Shown piece by piece: positions 52,462-60,449 of a stretch of DNA of 64,000 bases (its first letter is position 1; each line of letters starts with the position of its first letter). The stretch is from Nitratidesulfovibrio sp. GTDB lineage: Bacteria > Desulfobacterota > Desulfovibrionia > Desulfovibrionales > Desulfovibrionaceae. The DNA lies in contig NZ_JBDXXH010000002.1 of the NCBI RefSeq assembly GCF_040373385.1, positions 248,001 through 312,000 of the forward strand, read 5' to 3'. The notes below the pieces were generated by a model. It did no database searches, was not told where the DNA came from, and saw only the letters and a program-made list of their open reading frames with translations. The position numbers and the translations under genes were made by a program.

Positions 52462-54153
52462 GTGAGCCACACAGGCAGAAACATCGTCATCGGCGGCGAG
52501 GCCGGGCAGGGTCTGGTCACCATCGGCCAGATGCTGACCAGGGCCCTGATCCGCAGCGGCTATGAGGTTGTCGTGTCGCAGGACTACATGTCCCGCGTGC
52601 GCGGCGGCCACAACACCTACAGCATCCGCGTGCACGACGCGCCCATCGCCGCCCCGGCGGAAGCCATGGACGTGCTGGTGGCCCTGAACCAGGAAACCGT
52701 CAGCCTGCACAAGCACGAATTGGCGGACAACGGCATCGTCATCCTGGACGCCGGGCTGGACCCCGAAGGGACAAAGGCCGTGCCCGTGCCGTTCAAGGAT
52801 GTGGCCCCGCGTCCCATTTTCGAGAATGTGGCCGCGTTGGGCGTGCTGGGTTCGCTGCTGGGCGTGGACAGGCCCACCATGGAAGGGCTGGTGCGCGAAA
52901 CCTTCGGCAAGAAGGGCGACGAGGTGGTCGGCCAGAACATGAAGGTGCTGGACGATGCCTGGAAGTGGGCGGAAGCCCACCGCGCCAGTTGCGCCGCGCT
53001 GCCCGCGCCCAAGGGGCCAAAGGGCCGCATGATGCTGCACGGCAACGAGGCCATCGCCCTTGGCGCGCTGGCTGCGGGCGTCAAGTTCTGCTCGTTCTAC
53101 CCCATGACCCCGGCCACCTCGGTGGCGCAGGAACTCATCACCAAGGGGCGCAAGCTGGGTGTGGTGGTGGAACAGGCCGAGGACGAGATTGCCGCCATGA
53201 ACATGGCCCTGGGGGCTACCTATGCGGGCGCCAAGGCGCTGGTGCCCACCTCCGGCGGCGGTTTTGCCCTGATGACGGAGGGCGTCAGCCTTGCGGGCGT
53301 CATGGAGGCCCCGGTGGTCATCGTGCTGGCCCAGCGGCCCGGCCCGGCCACCGGCCTGCCCACCCGCACCGAACAGGCCGACCTGAACCTGGCCCTGTAC
53401 GCGGGCCACGGCGAATTCCCCCGCGCCATCCTGGCCCCAGCCACCATCGAGGACTGCTTCCACCTTACCCACGCGGCCTTCGACCTGACCGAGCGCTTCC
53501 AGACGCCGGTCTTCGTGCTGACCGACCAGTACCTGTCCGACTCGTACCGCGCGGTGGTTCCCTTCGACCTGGATGCGCTGCCCCCCGTGGCCGAGCCGGA
53601 CTTCAGCCCCGGCGGCGGTCCGAAGTTCAAGCGCTACAAGCGCTACGAACTGACCGAAAGCGGCGTCTCGCCCCGCAAGGTGCCCGGCTTTACCGAAACC
53701 CTGGTGCTGGCCGACTGCCACGAACACACCGAGCAGGGCAACATCACCGAAGATGCGGACCTGCGCAACGCCATGAACGACAAGCGGCTGCGCAAGGGCG
53801 CAGGGCTGCGCGCGCTGTGCATTCCCCCGCGCGTGTCCGGCGATGCCAGGCCCGACCTGCTGCTGGTCTGCTGGGGCTCCAGCGAGGGGCCGGTGGCCGA
53901 GGCGGCGGAGATGCTGCGCGCCAAGGGCCGCAGCGTGGGCGTCATGAGCTTTACCCAGGTCTGGCCGCTGGACCCCGCGCAATTCCTGCCCGCCCTTCAG
54001 GCGGCGAAGGAAGTGGTGTGCGTGGAAGGCAACGCCACGGGGCAGTTCGCCCGCCTGCTGCGGCAGGAGACCGGATTCGAGGTGTCGCGCACGCTGCTGC
54101 GCTATGACGGGCGCATATTCACGCCCAACTGGCTTGCGGAACGGTTGGGCTAG
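52462..54153 (+). CDS. korA: 2-oxoacid:ferredoxin oxidoreductase, fused gamma-alpha subunit
   Basis: 563 residues from GTG at 52462 (AGGAGGTG ahead). The gamma domain comes first (IVIGGEAGQGLVTIGQML; QDYMSRVRGGHNTYSIRVHD) and the alpha/pyrimidine-binding part follows (LHGNEAIALGALAAGVKFCS; YPMTPATSVAQELI; TSGGGFALMTEGVSLAG). With the beta subunit downstream it forms a 2-oxoglutarate:ferredoxin oxidoreductase-type enzyme that moves electrons to ferredoxin and uses CoA. No separate ferredoxin subunit is encoded nearby. Confidence 0.92.
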   Translation: MSHTGRNIVIGGEAGQGLVTIGQMLTRALIRSGYEVVVSQDYMSRVRGGHNTYSIRVHDAPIAAPAEAMDVLVALNQETVSLHKHELADNGIVILDAGLDPEGTKAVPVPFKDVAPRPIFENVAALGVLGSLLGVDRPTMEGLVRETFGKKGDEVVGQNMKVLDDAWKWAEAHRASCAALPAPKGPKGRMMLHGNEAIALGALAAGVKFCSFYPMTPATSVAQELITKGRKLGVVVEQAEDEIAAMNMALGATYAGAKALVPTSGGGFALMTEGVSLAGVMEAPVVIVLAQRPGPATGLPTRTEQADLNLALYAGHGEFPRAILAPATIEDCFHLTHAAFDLTERFQTPVFVLTDQYLSDSYRAVVPFDLDALPPVAEPDFSPGGGPKFKRYKRYELTESGVSPRKVPGFTETLVLADCHEHTEQGNITEDADLRNAMNDKRLRKGAGLRALCIPPRVSGDARPDLLLVCWGSSEGPVAEAAEMLRAKGRSVGVMSFTQVWPLDPAQFLPALQAAKEVVCVEGNATGQFARLLRQETGFEVSRTLLRYDGRIFTPNWLAERLG

Positions 54154-54208
54154 GCAACCCGGCCTTTTCCCGCTGGTGGCTCGGACAACCGAATTTCCAG
54201 GAGCGATC

Positions 54209-55060
54209 ATGGATATCGAAGTCTACGGCGAATACAAGAAGACCGCGTGGTGCCCCGGCTGCGGCAACCACGACGTGATGAAGGCCGTGCGCCAGGCGCT
54301 GGCCGGGCTGGACCTTGCCCCCAACAGGGTGGCGCACGTTTCCGGCATCGGGCAGGCGGCCAAGGCTCCGCACTACATCGACCTTAACGGCTTCAACGGG
54401 CTGCACGGGCGCGGCCTGCCCCCGGCGCAGGCCATCAAGCTGTGCAACCCGGAGCTGACCGTCATTGCCCAGAGCGGTGATGGCTGCAACTACGGCGAGG
54501 GCGGCAACCACTTTCTGGCAGCCATCCGCCGCAACGTGGACATGACCCTGCTGGTGCACGACAACCAGATCTACGGGCTGACCAAGGGGCAGGCCAGCCC
54601 CACCACCCCGGAAGGGCAGATCACCAAGAGCCAGCCCGACGGGGTGCGCAATGCGCCGTTCAACCCCATTGCCGTGGCCGTGGCCATGAAGTGCTCGTTC
54701 GTGGCGCGCTCGTTCTCGGGCAACACCCCGCATCTGGTGAAAATGATCCAGCTGGCCATCCAGCACAAGGGCTTCGCATTGGTGGACCTGTTCTCGCCGT
54801 GCGTGTCGTTCAACAAGGTCAACACCTTCGGCTGGTACAAGCAGCGCTGCCAGGAACTGCCGGAAGACTACGACCCCACCGACTGGGCAGCCGCCATGCA
54901 GGTGGCGCAGGAATTCGGCGAACGCATCCCCATCGGGGTCATCTACCGCAACGACCGGCCCTCGCTGGATGGCAGCCTGCCGGTGCTGCGGAATGGACCG
55001 CTGGGCCGCCAGCCCGTGGACAGGGACGGGTTGCGGGCGTTGATGCAGTCCTACACGTAG
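54209..55060 (+). CDS. korB: 2-oxoacid:ferredoxin oxidoreductase, beta subunit
   Basis: 283 residues. WCPGCGNHDVMKAVRQAL, the TPP motif QSGDGCNYGEGGNHFL, VHDNQIYGLTKGQASPTT and SPCVSFNKVNTFGWYK are all diagnostic of the beta subunit, which holds TPP and one [4Fe-4S] cluster. AGGAG precedes the ATG. Repeat copy D lies just after the stop. Confidence 0.94.
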   Translation: MDIEVYGEYKKTAWCPGCGNHDVMKAVRQALAGLDLAPNRVAHVSGIGQAAKAPHYIDLNGFNGLHGRGLPPAQAIKLCNPELTVIAQSGDGCNYGEGGNHFLAAIRRNVDMTLLVHDNQIYGLTKGQASPTTPEGQITKSQPDGVRNAPFNPIAVAVAMKCSFVARSFSGNTPHLVKMIQLAIQHKGFALVDLFSPCVSFNKVNTFGWYKQRCQELPEDYDPTDWAAAMQVAQEFGERIPIGVIYRNDRPSLDGSLPVLRNGPLGRQPVDRDGLRALMQSYT

Positions 55061-55072
55061 AAACTGTTTCCA

Positions 55073-55128
55073 GATTGTCTTTTCGCCCGTTGGGCCGAGC
55101 ATCACCGTGCAACCGGCCCAACGGGAAA
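55073..55128. repeat. Structured intergenic repeat, copy D (reduced form)
   Basis: Begins GATTGTCTTTTCGCCCGTTG, the left part shared with copies A and B, but then closes as a simple hairpin: CCCGTTGGGCCG (55086-55097) pairs perfectly with 55114-55125, with TTTC/GAAA extension. It lies between korB and the DsrE-like gene. Confidence 0.6.
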
Positions 55129-55145
55129 CGCAAGGGAGGGGTACC

Positions 55146-55493
55146 ATGACCAAGGTCGTGCTGTATGCCATCCAGGGCGAGGTGCCCTGTTTCGTGCACG
55201 TGATGCTGAACGCGCTGGACATGCACGCGCGCGGCTGGGACGTGCGCGTGGTGGTGGAAGGGCAGGCCATTAAGGCCCTGCCCGTGGTGGCGGGTACCGG
55301 GCACACCATGCGTCCGCTGTTCGAGAAGGCGCGCGACGCCGGGCTGTTCGTAGGGGCCTGCAAGGCCTGTGCGTCCATCCAGCGCATGACCGAAGAGGTG
55401 CAGGCCACCGGCCTGGAACTCATTGGCGACATGAGCGGCCACCCGGCCATGGGCGACTGGATCGAACAGGGCTACGCGGTGATCACCATGTAA
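55146..55493 (+). CDS. DsrE-family-like small protein
   Basis: 115 residues. The fold pattern KVVLYAIQGEVPCFVHVML, then LFVGACKACAS with two cysteines and ATGLELIGDMSGH, fits the DsrE superfamily of cytoplasmic sulfur-relay or peroxiredoxin-like proteins. AAGGGAGGGGTACC precedes the ATG. Next to korAB, a redox or sulfur-transfer role is plausible. Confidence 0.8.
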   Translation: MTKVVLYAIQGEVPCFVHVMLNALDMHARGWDVRVVVEGQAIKALPVVAGTGHTMRPLFEKARDAGLFVGACKACASIQRMTEEVQATGLELIGDMSGHPAMGDWIEQGYAVITM

Positions 55494-55571
55494 CCTGCCT
55501 GTGCTGCGGACTGTGCTGCGAACGCGCGTCTGCCCGATCTCTTTGCCGGGCAGCCTGGCCGCACACGCGAT

Positions 55572-55603
55572 GCGCCCCGCCGGATGATGTTCCGGCGGGG
55601 CGC
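55572..55603. terminator. Bidirectional terminator
   Basis: GCGCCCCGCCGG (55572-55583) pairs perfectly with CCGGCGGGGCGC (55592-55603) between the converging DsrE-like gene and the exported protein gene. Confidence 0.75.
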
Positions 55604-55670
55604 GGTGCGTTGGCGTGCGGAAGCGGGCGGGGCGTCTGGCCCTGCGGCGCAAGGGGGCAGCGTTGTTCTG

Positions 55671-56159
55671 CTATTCACCCATCACGGCGCGCAGCAGCGA
55701 GGCCAGTTGGCGGCGCACCAGTTCGGTTTCCGCCGGGGTTACCTGCGGCATGTCGGCGGGGCGGTTGGCGCCCGCCAGCGCGTCGCCCTCCTCTATGTCG
55801 GCCAGCGCCGCCGCCGAGCGGCCCATGATGCAGAAGAACCGCTCCGGCTTCCAGCCCATGCGTTCGAGTTCCGTCGCGGCAGGCGCGGAATATTCGAAAC
55901 CGGGCTGGCCGTCCGCGCCCACGGTGGGGTGGGGCGCATCCCCGAGGTTGGGCGTGCGTTTGGCCCAGTCGCGGAAGCGGGGAAAGTCGTCGATGAAGCG
56001 GGTCAACTCGGCGTTGTCGAAGGGGGGCTGGTCATAGAACCCCGCCGCGCGGGCCTCGGGCGCGGCCAGCAGAAGCAGCGCAAGGCAGAGGCAGGCCAGG
56101 GACGCGGCAAGGCCGCAGGTGCGGCGGCGCGGGGCAAGGCGGGATGAAGGCGTAAACAT
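55671..56159 (-). CDS. Exported protein of unknown function
   Basis: 162 residues with a signal peptide (CGLAASLACLCLALLLLAAP, ending ARA). The mature part is about 125 residues and acidic: FYDQPPFDNAELTRFIDDFP, then GWKPERFFCIMGRSAAALAD. It has one mature cysteine. AAGGAT precedes the ATG. I do not recognise the family. Confidence 0.75.
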   Translation of the reverse strand: MFTPSSRLAPRRRTCGLAASLACLCLALLLLAAPEARAAGFYDQPPFDNAELTRFIDDFPRFRDWAKRTPNLGDAPHPTVGADGQPGFEYSAPAATELERMGWKPERFFCIMGRSAAALADIEEGDALAGANRPADMPQVTPAETELVRRQLASLLRAVMGE

Positions 56160-56463
56160 GGAAATCCTTTGGTTGCGGTAGGGGGCGGGGATGCCTGCGG
56201 CGGTGTCGGCAGGCCCCGGATGTCCCTGCCTGTCTACAGGCGGGGGCGGCGAAAGGGAAGCCTGTCAGGTGTGTCTGTACGGCAAGCCTGTCCGGAAAGT
56301 TCGTGGGGGGGAGGGGCGTGAGAACCCGCGAAGAAGGGGGGATGCTGGCGGCCCCGATTTGCCGCGTGGCATGCCGCGCGGCATGCGGTGAGCCTGCCTG
56401 GCCGTGGCCCTGTCCGTCCGGTACGCTATCCGTCCGTTCACGCCGCAAGCGCGGGAACGAAAC
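56160..56463. other. Gap between exported protein gene and glpX
   Basis: About 304 bases with no gene I can support. Should hold the promoter for the exported protein on the reverse strand. Confidence 0.4.
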
Positions 56464-56487
56464 GGCCGGTGCGTTGCCGCACCGGCC
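56464..56487 (-). terminator. Terminator of glpX
   Basis: GGCCGGTGCG (56464-56473) pairs perfectly with CGCACCGGCC (56478-56487) around TTGC. On the reverse strand GTTTCGTTCC follows. Confidence 0.75.
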
Positions 56488-56548
56488 GGTACCTCCATGA
56501 ATCCGGCAGCGTGCGCCCCGAAGGGGCGGCAGGCGCCGACCAGCGCTG

Positions 56549-57532
56549 CTAATCGTACTTCACCGAGCTGATCTTCATCAGACGGTCCCAGTTGTGGTAC
56601 GATTCGATGTAGCGGATGGTGCCGGTCTTGCCGCGAATGACCACCGAGTGGGTGATGGCGCCAACGCCGGTGTACTGCACCCCGCGCAGGAAGGTGCCGC
56701 CGGAGATGCCCGTGGCGGCAAAGAACACCTCGTCGCTGCGCACCAGGGTATCCACGGTGTGGATTTCGCGCAGGTCAAGGCCCGCGTCGTGCAGGGCTTC
56801 CTTTTCAGGGTAGGACTGCGGGTCCAGGCGGGCCAGCATCTGGCCGCCCACGCCCTTGATGGCACAGGCCGCCAGCACGCCCTCGGGGGTGCCGCCGGTG
56901 CCCATCATCACGTCCACCTCGGAGCGCGGGTCAACGGCCATCAGCGCACCGGCCACGTCGCCGTCGGTGTGCAGCTGGATGCGTGCACCCGATTCGCGGA
57001 TGCGCTGGATGAGCTTTTCGTGGCGGGGCTTGTCCAGCACGAAGACCACCAGGTCGTCCACGTCCTTGCCCAGCGCTTTCGCGATCTTCTGAAGATTTTC
57101 CTTCACCGGGGCGTCGATGTCGATGACGTCACGCGCGGCAGGGCCCACCACCAGCTTCTGCATGTAGAAGCTGGGGCCGGGGTTGTACATGGTGCCCGCG
57201 GGGGCCACGCCCACCACGGAAATGGCGTTGGGGCGGCCATAGGCCAGCAGCTTGGTGCCTTCCACAGGGTCCACGGCCACGTCGATGGCCGGGCCCCGGC
57301 CGCTGCCCACCTTCTCGCCGTTGTGCAGCATGGGGGCGTGGTCCTTCTCGCCTTCGCCGATGATCACGTGACCGGCCACGTTCAGCGAATTGAAGGACAG
57401 GCGCATGGCGTCAACGGCAGCGCCGTCGCCCGCGTCGTTGTTGCCCTTGCCCAGCCAGCGGGCGGAGGCCAGCGCGGCGGCTTCGGTGACGCGCACGAGA
57501 TCGAGGGCGAGATTCTTTTGCGGGGCTTCCAT
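56549..57532 (-). CDS. glpX: Fructose-1,6-bisphosphatase, class II
   Basis: 327 residues. GNNDAGDGAAVDAMR, VIIGEGEKDHAPML, VDPVEGT (metal site) and GTGGTPEGVLAACAIK are class II FBPase signatures. It removes the 1-phosphate in gluconeogenesis. The ATG is chosen with GGAGG seven bases ahead; a TTG just before it is in frame. Confidence 0.96.
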   Translation of the reverse strand: MEAPQKNLALDLVRVTEAAALASARWLGKGNNDAGDGAAVDAMRLSFNSLNVAGHVIIGEGEKDHAPMLHNGEKVGSGRGPAIDVAVDPVEGTKLLAYGRPNAISVVGVAPAGTMYNPGPSFYMQKLVVGPAARDVIDIDAPVKENLQKIAKALGKDVDDLVVFVLDKPRHEKLIQRIRESGARIQLHTDGDVAGALMAVDPRSEVDVMMGTGGTPEGVLAACAIKGVGGQMLARLDPQSYPEKEALHDAGLDLREIHTVDTLVRSDEVFFAATGISGGTFLRGVQYTGVGAITHSVVIRGKTGTIRYIESYHNWDRLMKISSVKYD

Positions 57533-57816
57533 CAACGGTCCTCCAGTGGGGTGGTGCTTCTTGCTTCGGAAACGCGACGCGCCGCGTGAGCCCGCGCGGC
57601 ACAGGGCCGTGCGGGGCGCGGGCGCGGGCTGCCTCCGGCGGTCGGAGGGGCGGCCCGGCAGGGCGACGAAGAGTGCGCGCCGTGCGTCCGGTGGGGACTC
57701 TAGCGCAGGCCCTTTGCGGCTTCAAGACAAAACACGGGCCGTTGCGAGACAGCGTGCACCGACGCCTCTGCGCAGATGGCCGGGCAGGGCGGGCGGGGGA
57801 TGCCACGGAACGAAAG

Positions 57817-57847
57817 CGCGCCCGGAAAGCGGTGGCTTCCGGGCGCG
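57817..57847 (-). terminator. Terminator of purU
   Basis: CGCGCCCGGAA (57817-57827) pairs perfectly with TTCCGGGCGCG (57837-57847). On the reverse strand CTTTCGTTCC follows. Confidence 0.85.
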
Positions 57848-57885
57848 ATGCGTGCAGGGAACGGCGGTGCCTGGAGACGGTGTGC

Positions 57886-58740
57886 CTATCGGAACACCAC
57901 GGTCTTGCTGCCATTCAGCAGCACCCGGTGCTCGATGTGAAAGCGCACGGCCCGCGCCAGGGCCAGGCATTCCACGTCACGGCCCACGGCCACCAGGTCG
58001 TCGGGCATGTGCGAATGGTCCACCCGTGCCACTTCCTGCTCGATGATCGGGCCTTCGTCCAGGTTTTCGGTGACATAGTGGGCGGTGGCGCCGATCAGCT
58101 TTACCCCGCGCGCGAAGGCCTGGTGATAGGGCGAGGCCCCCTTGAAGCTGGGCAGGAAGGAGTGGTGGATGTTGATCACCCGCCCCTTGAACCGGGCGCA
58201 GAATTCCGGCGAAAGGATTTGCATGTACCGGGCCAGCACCACGAGATCGATGGATTGTTCATCGATGATTTTGGCGATGCGTTCTTCCTGCTCTGCCTTG
58301 TTTTCCTTGGAAATGGGCAGGTAGTGGAAGGGAATGTCGTGCATCTCGGCGATGCGCTGGAAATCGTGGTGGTTGGAGACGATGGCCGGGATGGTGGCGT
58401 TCAGCGCGCCCGTCTCGCAGCGGAACATGATGTCGTTCAGACAGTGCCCGAAGCGCGAGACCAGCACCAAGATACGCGCGGTACTGCCCGCGTCGAAGAG
58501 CTGCCACTCCATGTCAAAGGTGGCGGCCACGCCCGCGAACAGCCGTTCCAGTTCCGGGCGACCGGGGCCGTCGGCGGGCATTTCGAAATGGATGCGCAGG
58601 AAGAAGCGCTTGCTTTCGCGGTCGCCGAACTGGGCGCTGTCCAGAATGTTGCAGCGCTGCACGGCGAGAAAGGTGGAAACCGTGGCCACGATGCCGATGC
58701 GGTCGGGGCAGGAGATGGTCAGGATGTACGGAGAGGCCAT
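57886..58740 (-). CDS. purU: Formyltetrahydrofolate deformylase
   Basis: 284 residues. An N-terminal ACT domain (LTISCPDRIGIVATVSTFL) is followed by a formyltransferase-fold catalytic part with HHSFLPSFKGASPYHQAFARG and ATAHYVTENLDEGPIIEQE, the Asn/His/Asp active-site pattern. It releases formate from 10-formyl-THF, balancing one-carbon pools. Confidence 0.95.
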   Translation of the reverse strand: MASPYILTISCPDRIGIVATVSTFLAVQRCNILDSAQFGDRESKRFFLRIHFEMPADGPGRPELERLFAGVAATFDMEWQLFDAGSTARILVLVSRFGHCLNDIMFRCETGALNATIPAIVSNHHDFQRIAEMHDIPFHYLPISKENKAEQEERIAKIIDEQSIDLVVLARYMQILSPEFCARFKGRVINIHHSFLPSFKGASPYHQAFARGVKLIGATAHYVTENLDEGPIIEQEVARVDHSHMPDDLVAVGRDVECLALARAVRFHIEHRVLLNGSKTVVFR

Positions 58741-59086
58741 GCGTGGTCCTTGTGCGACGTGGCCCGGTGCGCGGGCGCGATGCGGTTTGGTCTCCTGCGG
58801 CTGCGGTGGCTGGTCATGTGGTGTGATGGGTTGCCTTACGACAGAACCGCGTGCGCTTCAACAGGATTAGGCGCGGGGATGTTGGGGCGGGCGGGGGAAT
58901 GCGGGCGAACGGTGCCCTGGAAGACCGCCAGGTGGCATGCGAGAGGTTGCGGCATCCGGAAAGGCGCAACTCGCTCCGCCGCGCGGGCGCAGCGAAACCG
59001 TTGGCGGACCGGGGGGACTGGGGGGGGGCTGGGGGGCGGACTGGGGGGCGGACCGGAAGCAGGAGGGAAAACGGCGCGGCGGGGGC
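58741..59086. other. Gap between purU and the next gene, with G-rich tract
   Basis: 346 bases without a supported gene. It contains the G-tract array described at 59011-59048 and should hold the promoter of purU. Confidence 0.45.
59011..59048 (+). repeat. G-tract array (possible G-quadruplex)
   Basis: Four runs of six, nine, six and six Gs are separated by 3, 2 and 6 bases, far above the minimum for an intramolecular G-quadruplex. A 12-base unit CTGGGGGGCGGA is repeated in tandem (59029-59040 and 59041-59052). Confidence 0.8.
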
Positions 59087-59491
59087 CTACAGGCAGGTGC
59101 CAATGCCGTCCATGTAGAAGCGGGTGACCTGGGGCAGGGTGGCGTGGTCGCCTTCGCGGCGGCGTGCCCAGCGGCGGCGGAACATGCGCGCCGCCTTGCG
59201 GAACTTGTCGGATTCGAAGCCCAGCATGTTCAGTGCCATGAGGGCGTCGTCGATGGTCAGACGTCCCTTTTCGATGAAGCCGTCCAGTTGGCGGCATACG
59301 GCATAGAAGCACTGCACCCGGCGTCGGGGTGAGAAGAACCCGATGGAGGGCATGCGCGCACGCAGGGCGTCCACGGCCTCGCGCAGGGCGTCGAAGTCGT
59401 CGATGCAGCGGATGGCTTCGTGCATGGGCATGCACTTGCGGTTCAGGAATTCCGCGAATTCATTCAGGGTACTGAAGCGGCGGCGGGACAT
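59087..59491 (-). CDS. Hypothetical protein, helical
   Basis: 134 residues from MSRRRFSTLNEFAEFLNRKC (GGGAGG ahead; an upstream in-frame ATG adds 21 residues). Mainly helical and basic, with the FFSPRRRVQCFYAVCRQLDG segment and RKAARMFRRRWARRREGD near the C-terminus. Possibly nucleic-acid binding by charge only. Family not recognised. Confidence 0.7.
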   Translation of the reverse strand: MSRRRFSTLNEFAEFLNRKCMPMHEAIRCIDDFDALREAVDALRARMPSIGFFSPRRRVQCFYAVCRQLDGFIEKGRLTIDDALMALNMLGFESDKFRKAARMFRRRWARRREGDHATLPQVTRFYMDGIGTCL

Positions 59492-59635
59492 TGGCGCACC
59501 TCCCGACCGGTTACGGTCAGCGATGGTGGACGTGAATGCGATATTCTGCGCCATTTGTCGGCAAAGGACAAGCGCATGTCGCCCATCGTGCGCGGGTGCC
59601 AGGGGCGGTGCTGCGGGCGATCGGCCAAAAAGGGC

Positions 59636-59660
59636 GGGGCCGGGCGTGCTGCCCGGCCCC
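59636..59660 (-). terminator. Terminator of the lysine-rich protein gene
   Basis: GGGGCCGGGC (59636-59645) pairs perfectly with GCCCGGCCCC (59651-59660). On the reverse strand the hairpin is followed by GCCCTTTTT. Confidence 0.9.
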
Positions 59661-59668
59661 GGACGGCC

Positions 59669-59935
59669 TTACTGGTTCTGGGTCTTCGAGTTCTTGGTGG
59701 TCTTTGCGGCCTTGGTGGTCTTGTCCACCTTGGCGACCTTGATCTGCTTCTTGGCGGCGGCCTGCTGGGCGTTCTTCTTTTTCACGGCCACCTTCTTGGT
59801 GGCTTTTTTCTTTTGCTGCACCTGCTGGTTTTCGATGGTCTGCGGCTTCTTCACCGTGGCGGCTTGACCGACGGCGGGCAGGGCCAGAAACGACACGCAC
59901 AGGGCGGCGAGAAGGGCTTTGGTCAGGGTCTTCAT
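59669..59935 (-). CDS. Small lysine-rich exported protein
   Basis: 88 residues. The signal peptide (LLAALCVSFLALPAVGQAA) is followed by a mature part almost wholly Lys, Ala, Thr, Val and Gln (VKKPQTIENQQVQQKKKATK and similar), resembling histone H1-like tails but exported. It may bind polyanions in the periplasm; function unknown. GGAGG lies nine bases before the ATG. Codon use is more AT-rich than its neighbours because of the lysines. Confidence 0.8.
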   Translation of the reverse strand: MKTLTKALLAALCVSFLALPAVGQAATVKKPQTIENQQVQQKKKATKKVAVKKKNAQQAAAKKQIKVAKVDKTTKAAKTTKNSKTQNQ

Positions 59936-60449
59936 GGTATGCAGCCTCCTGCAAGGGATTGTTTGCGCCTTCTCTGCGCTCATGGCTGCAAAAGTCAACC
60001 GGAAAATATCCGTACAGTTCGTCACTGTGGGTGTGTACAGGGAAAAACGGAAAAAAATCCGCAAACAAGATCGTCAGGAACGGGATAATGATCATGCGTT
60101 GCACGGTTGTGCGGTTAAAAAATCTTGCTTGATTGTCAAGGTATATGTGTAAGAAGTTGCACAGTGTTTGTGGAGCATGCCGTAAAGAATGCAGCATGCC
60201 GCGTGTGGCGCATGCGTATATGGTCGAACGGTTGTTCCCTTGCGGCGTGGCGGTGCCCATGCATGCGGCGGGACGGAATGAACCGCCGCATGCCTCTGAC
60301 TGGGGGTGGGGCGCTTGGCAGGATATGCAATGCGGACGCGCGCGTTGCCATCGCGGGCGCTTTTCCATAGCCTGACAGCGCACGGCGCCAGCGCACCGCA
60401 TGGCCGCACGCGTGTCGCACCTTTCCGTCACCCGAAACCCCACGGAACC
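59936..60449. other. AT-richer gap between the lysine-rich gene and hrpB
   Basis: 514 bases without a supported gene. From about 60010 to 60200 it is clearly AT-richer than its surroundings, with A and T runs and a CTTGA-ttg-TCAAG inverted repeat (60128-60140). The reverse strand has a TTGACA there that may be the -35 of the lysine-rich gene. Confidence 0.45.
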
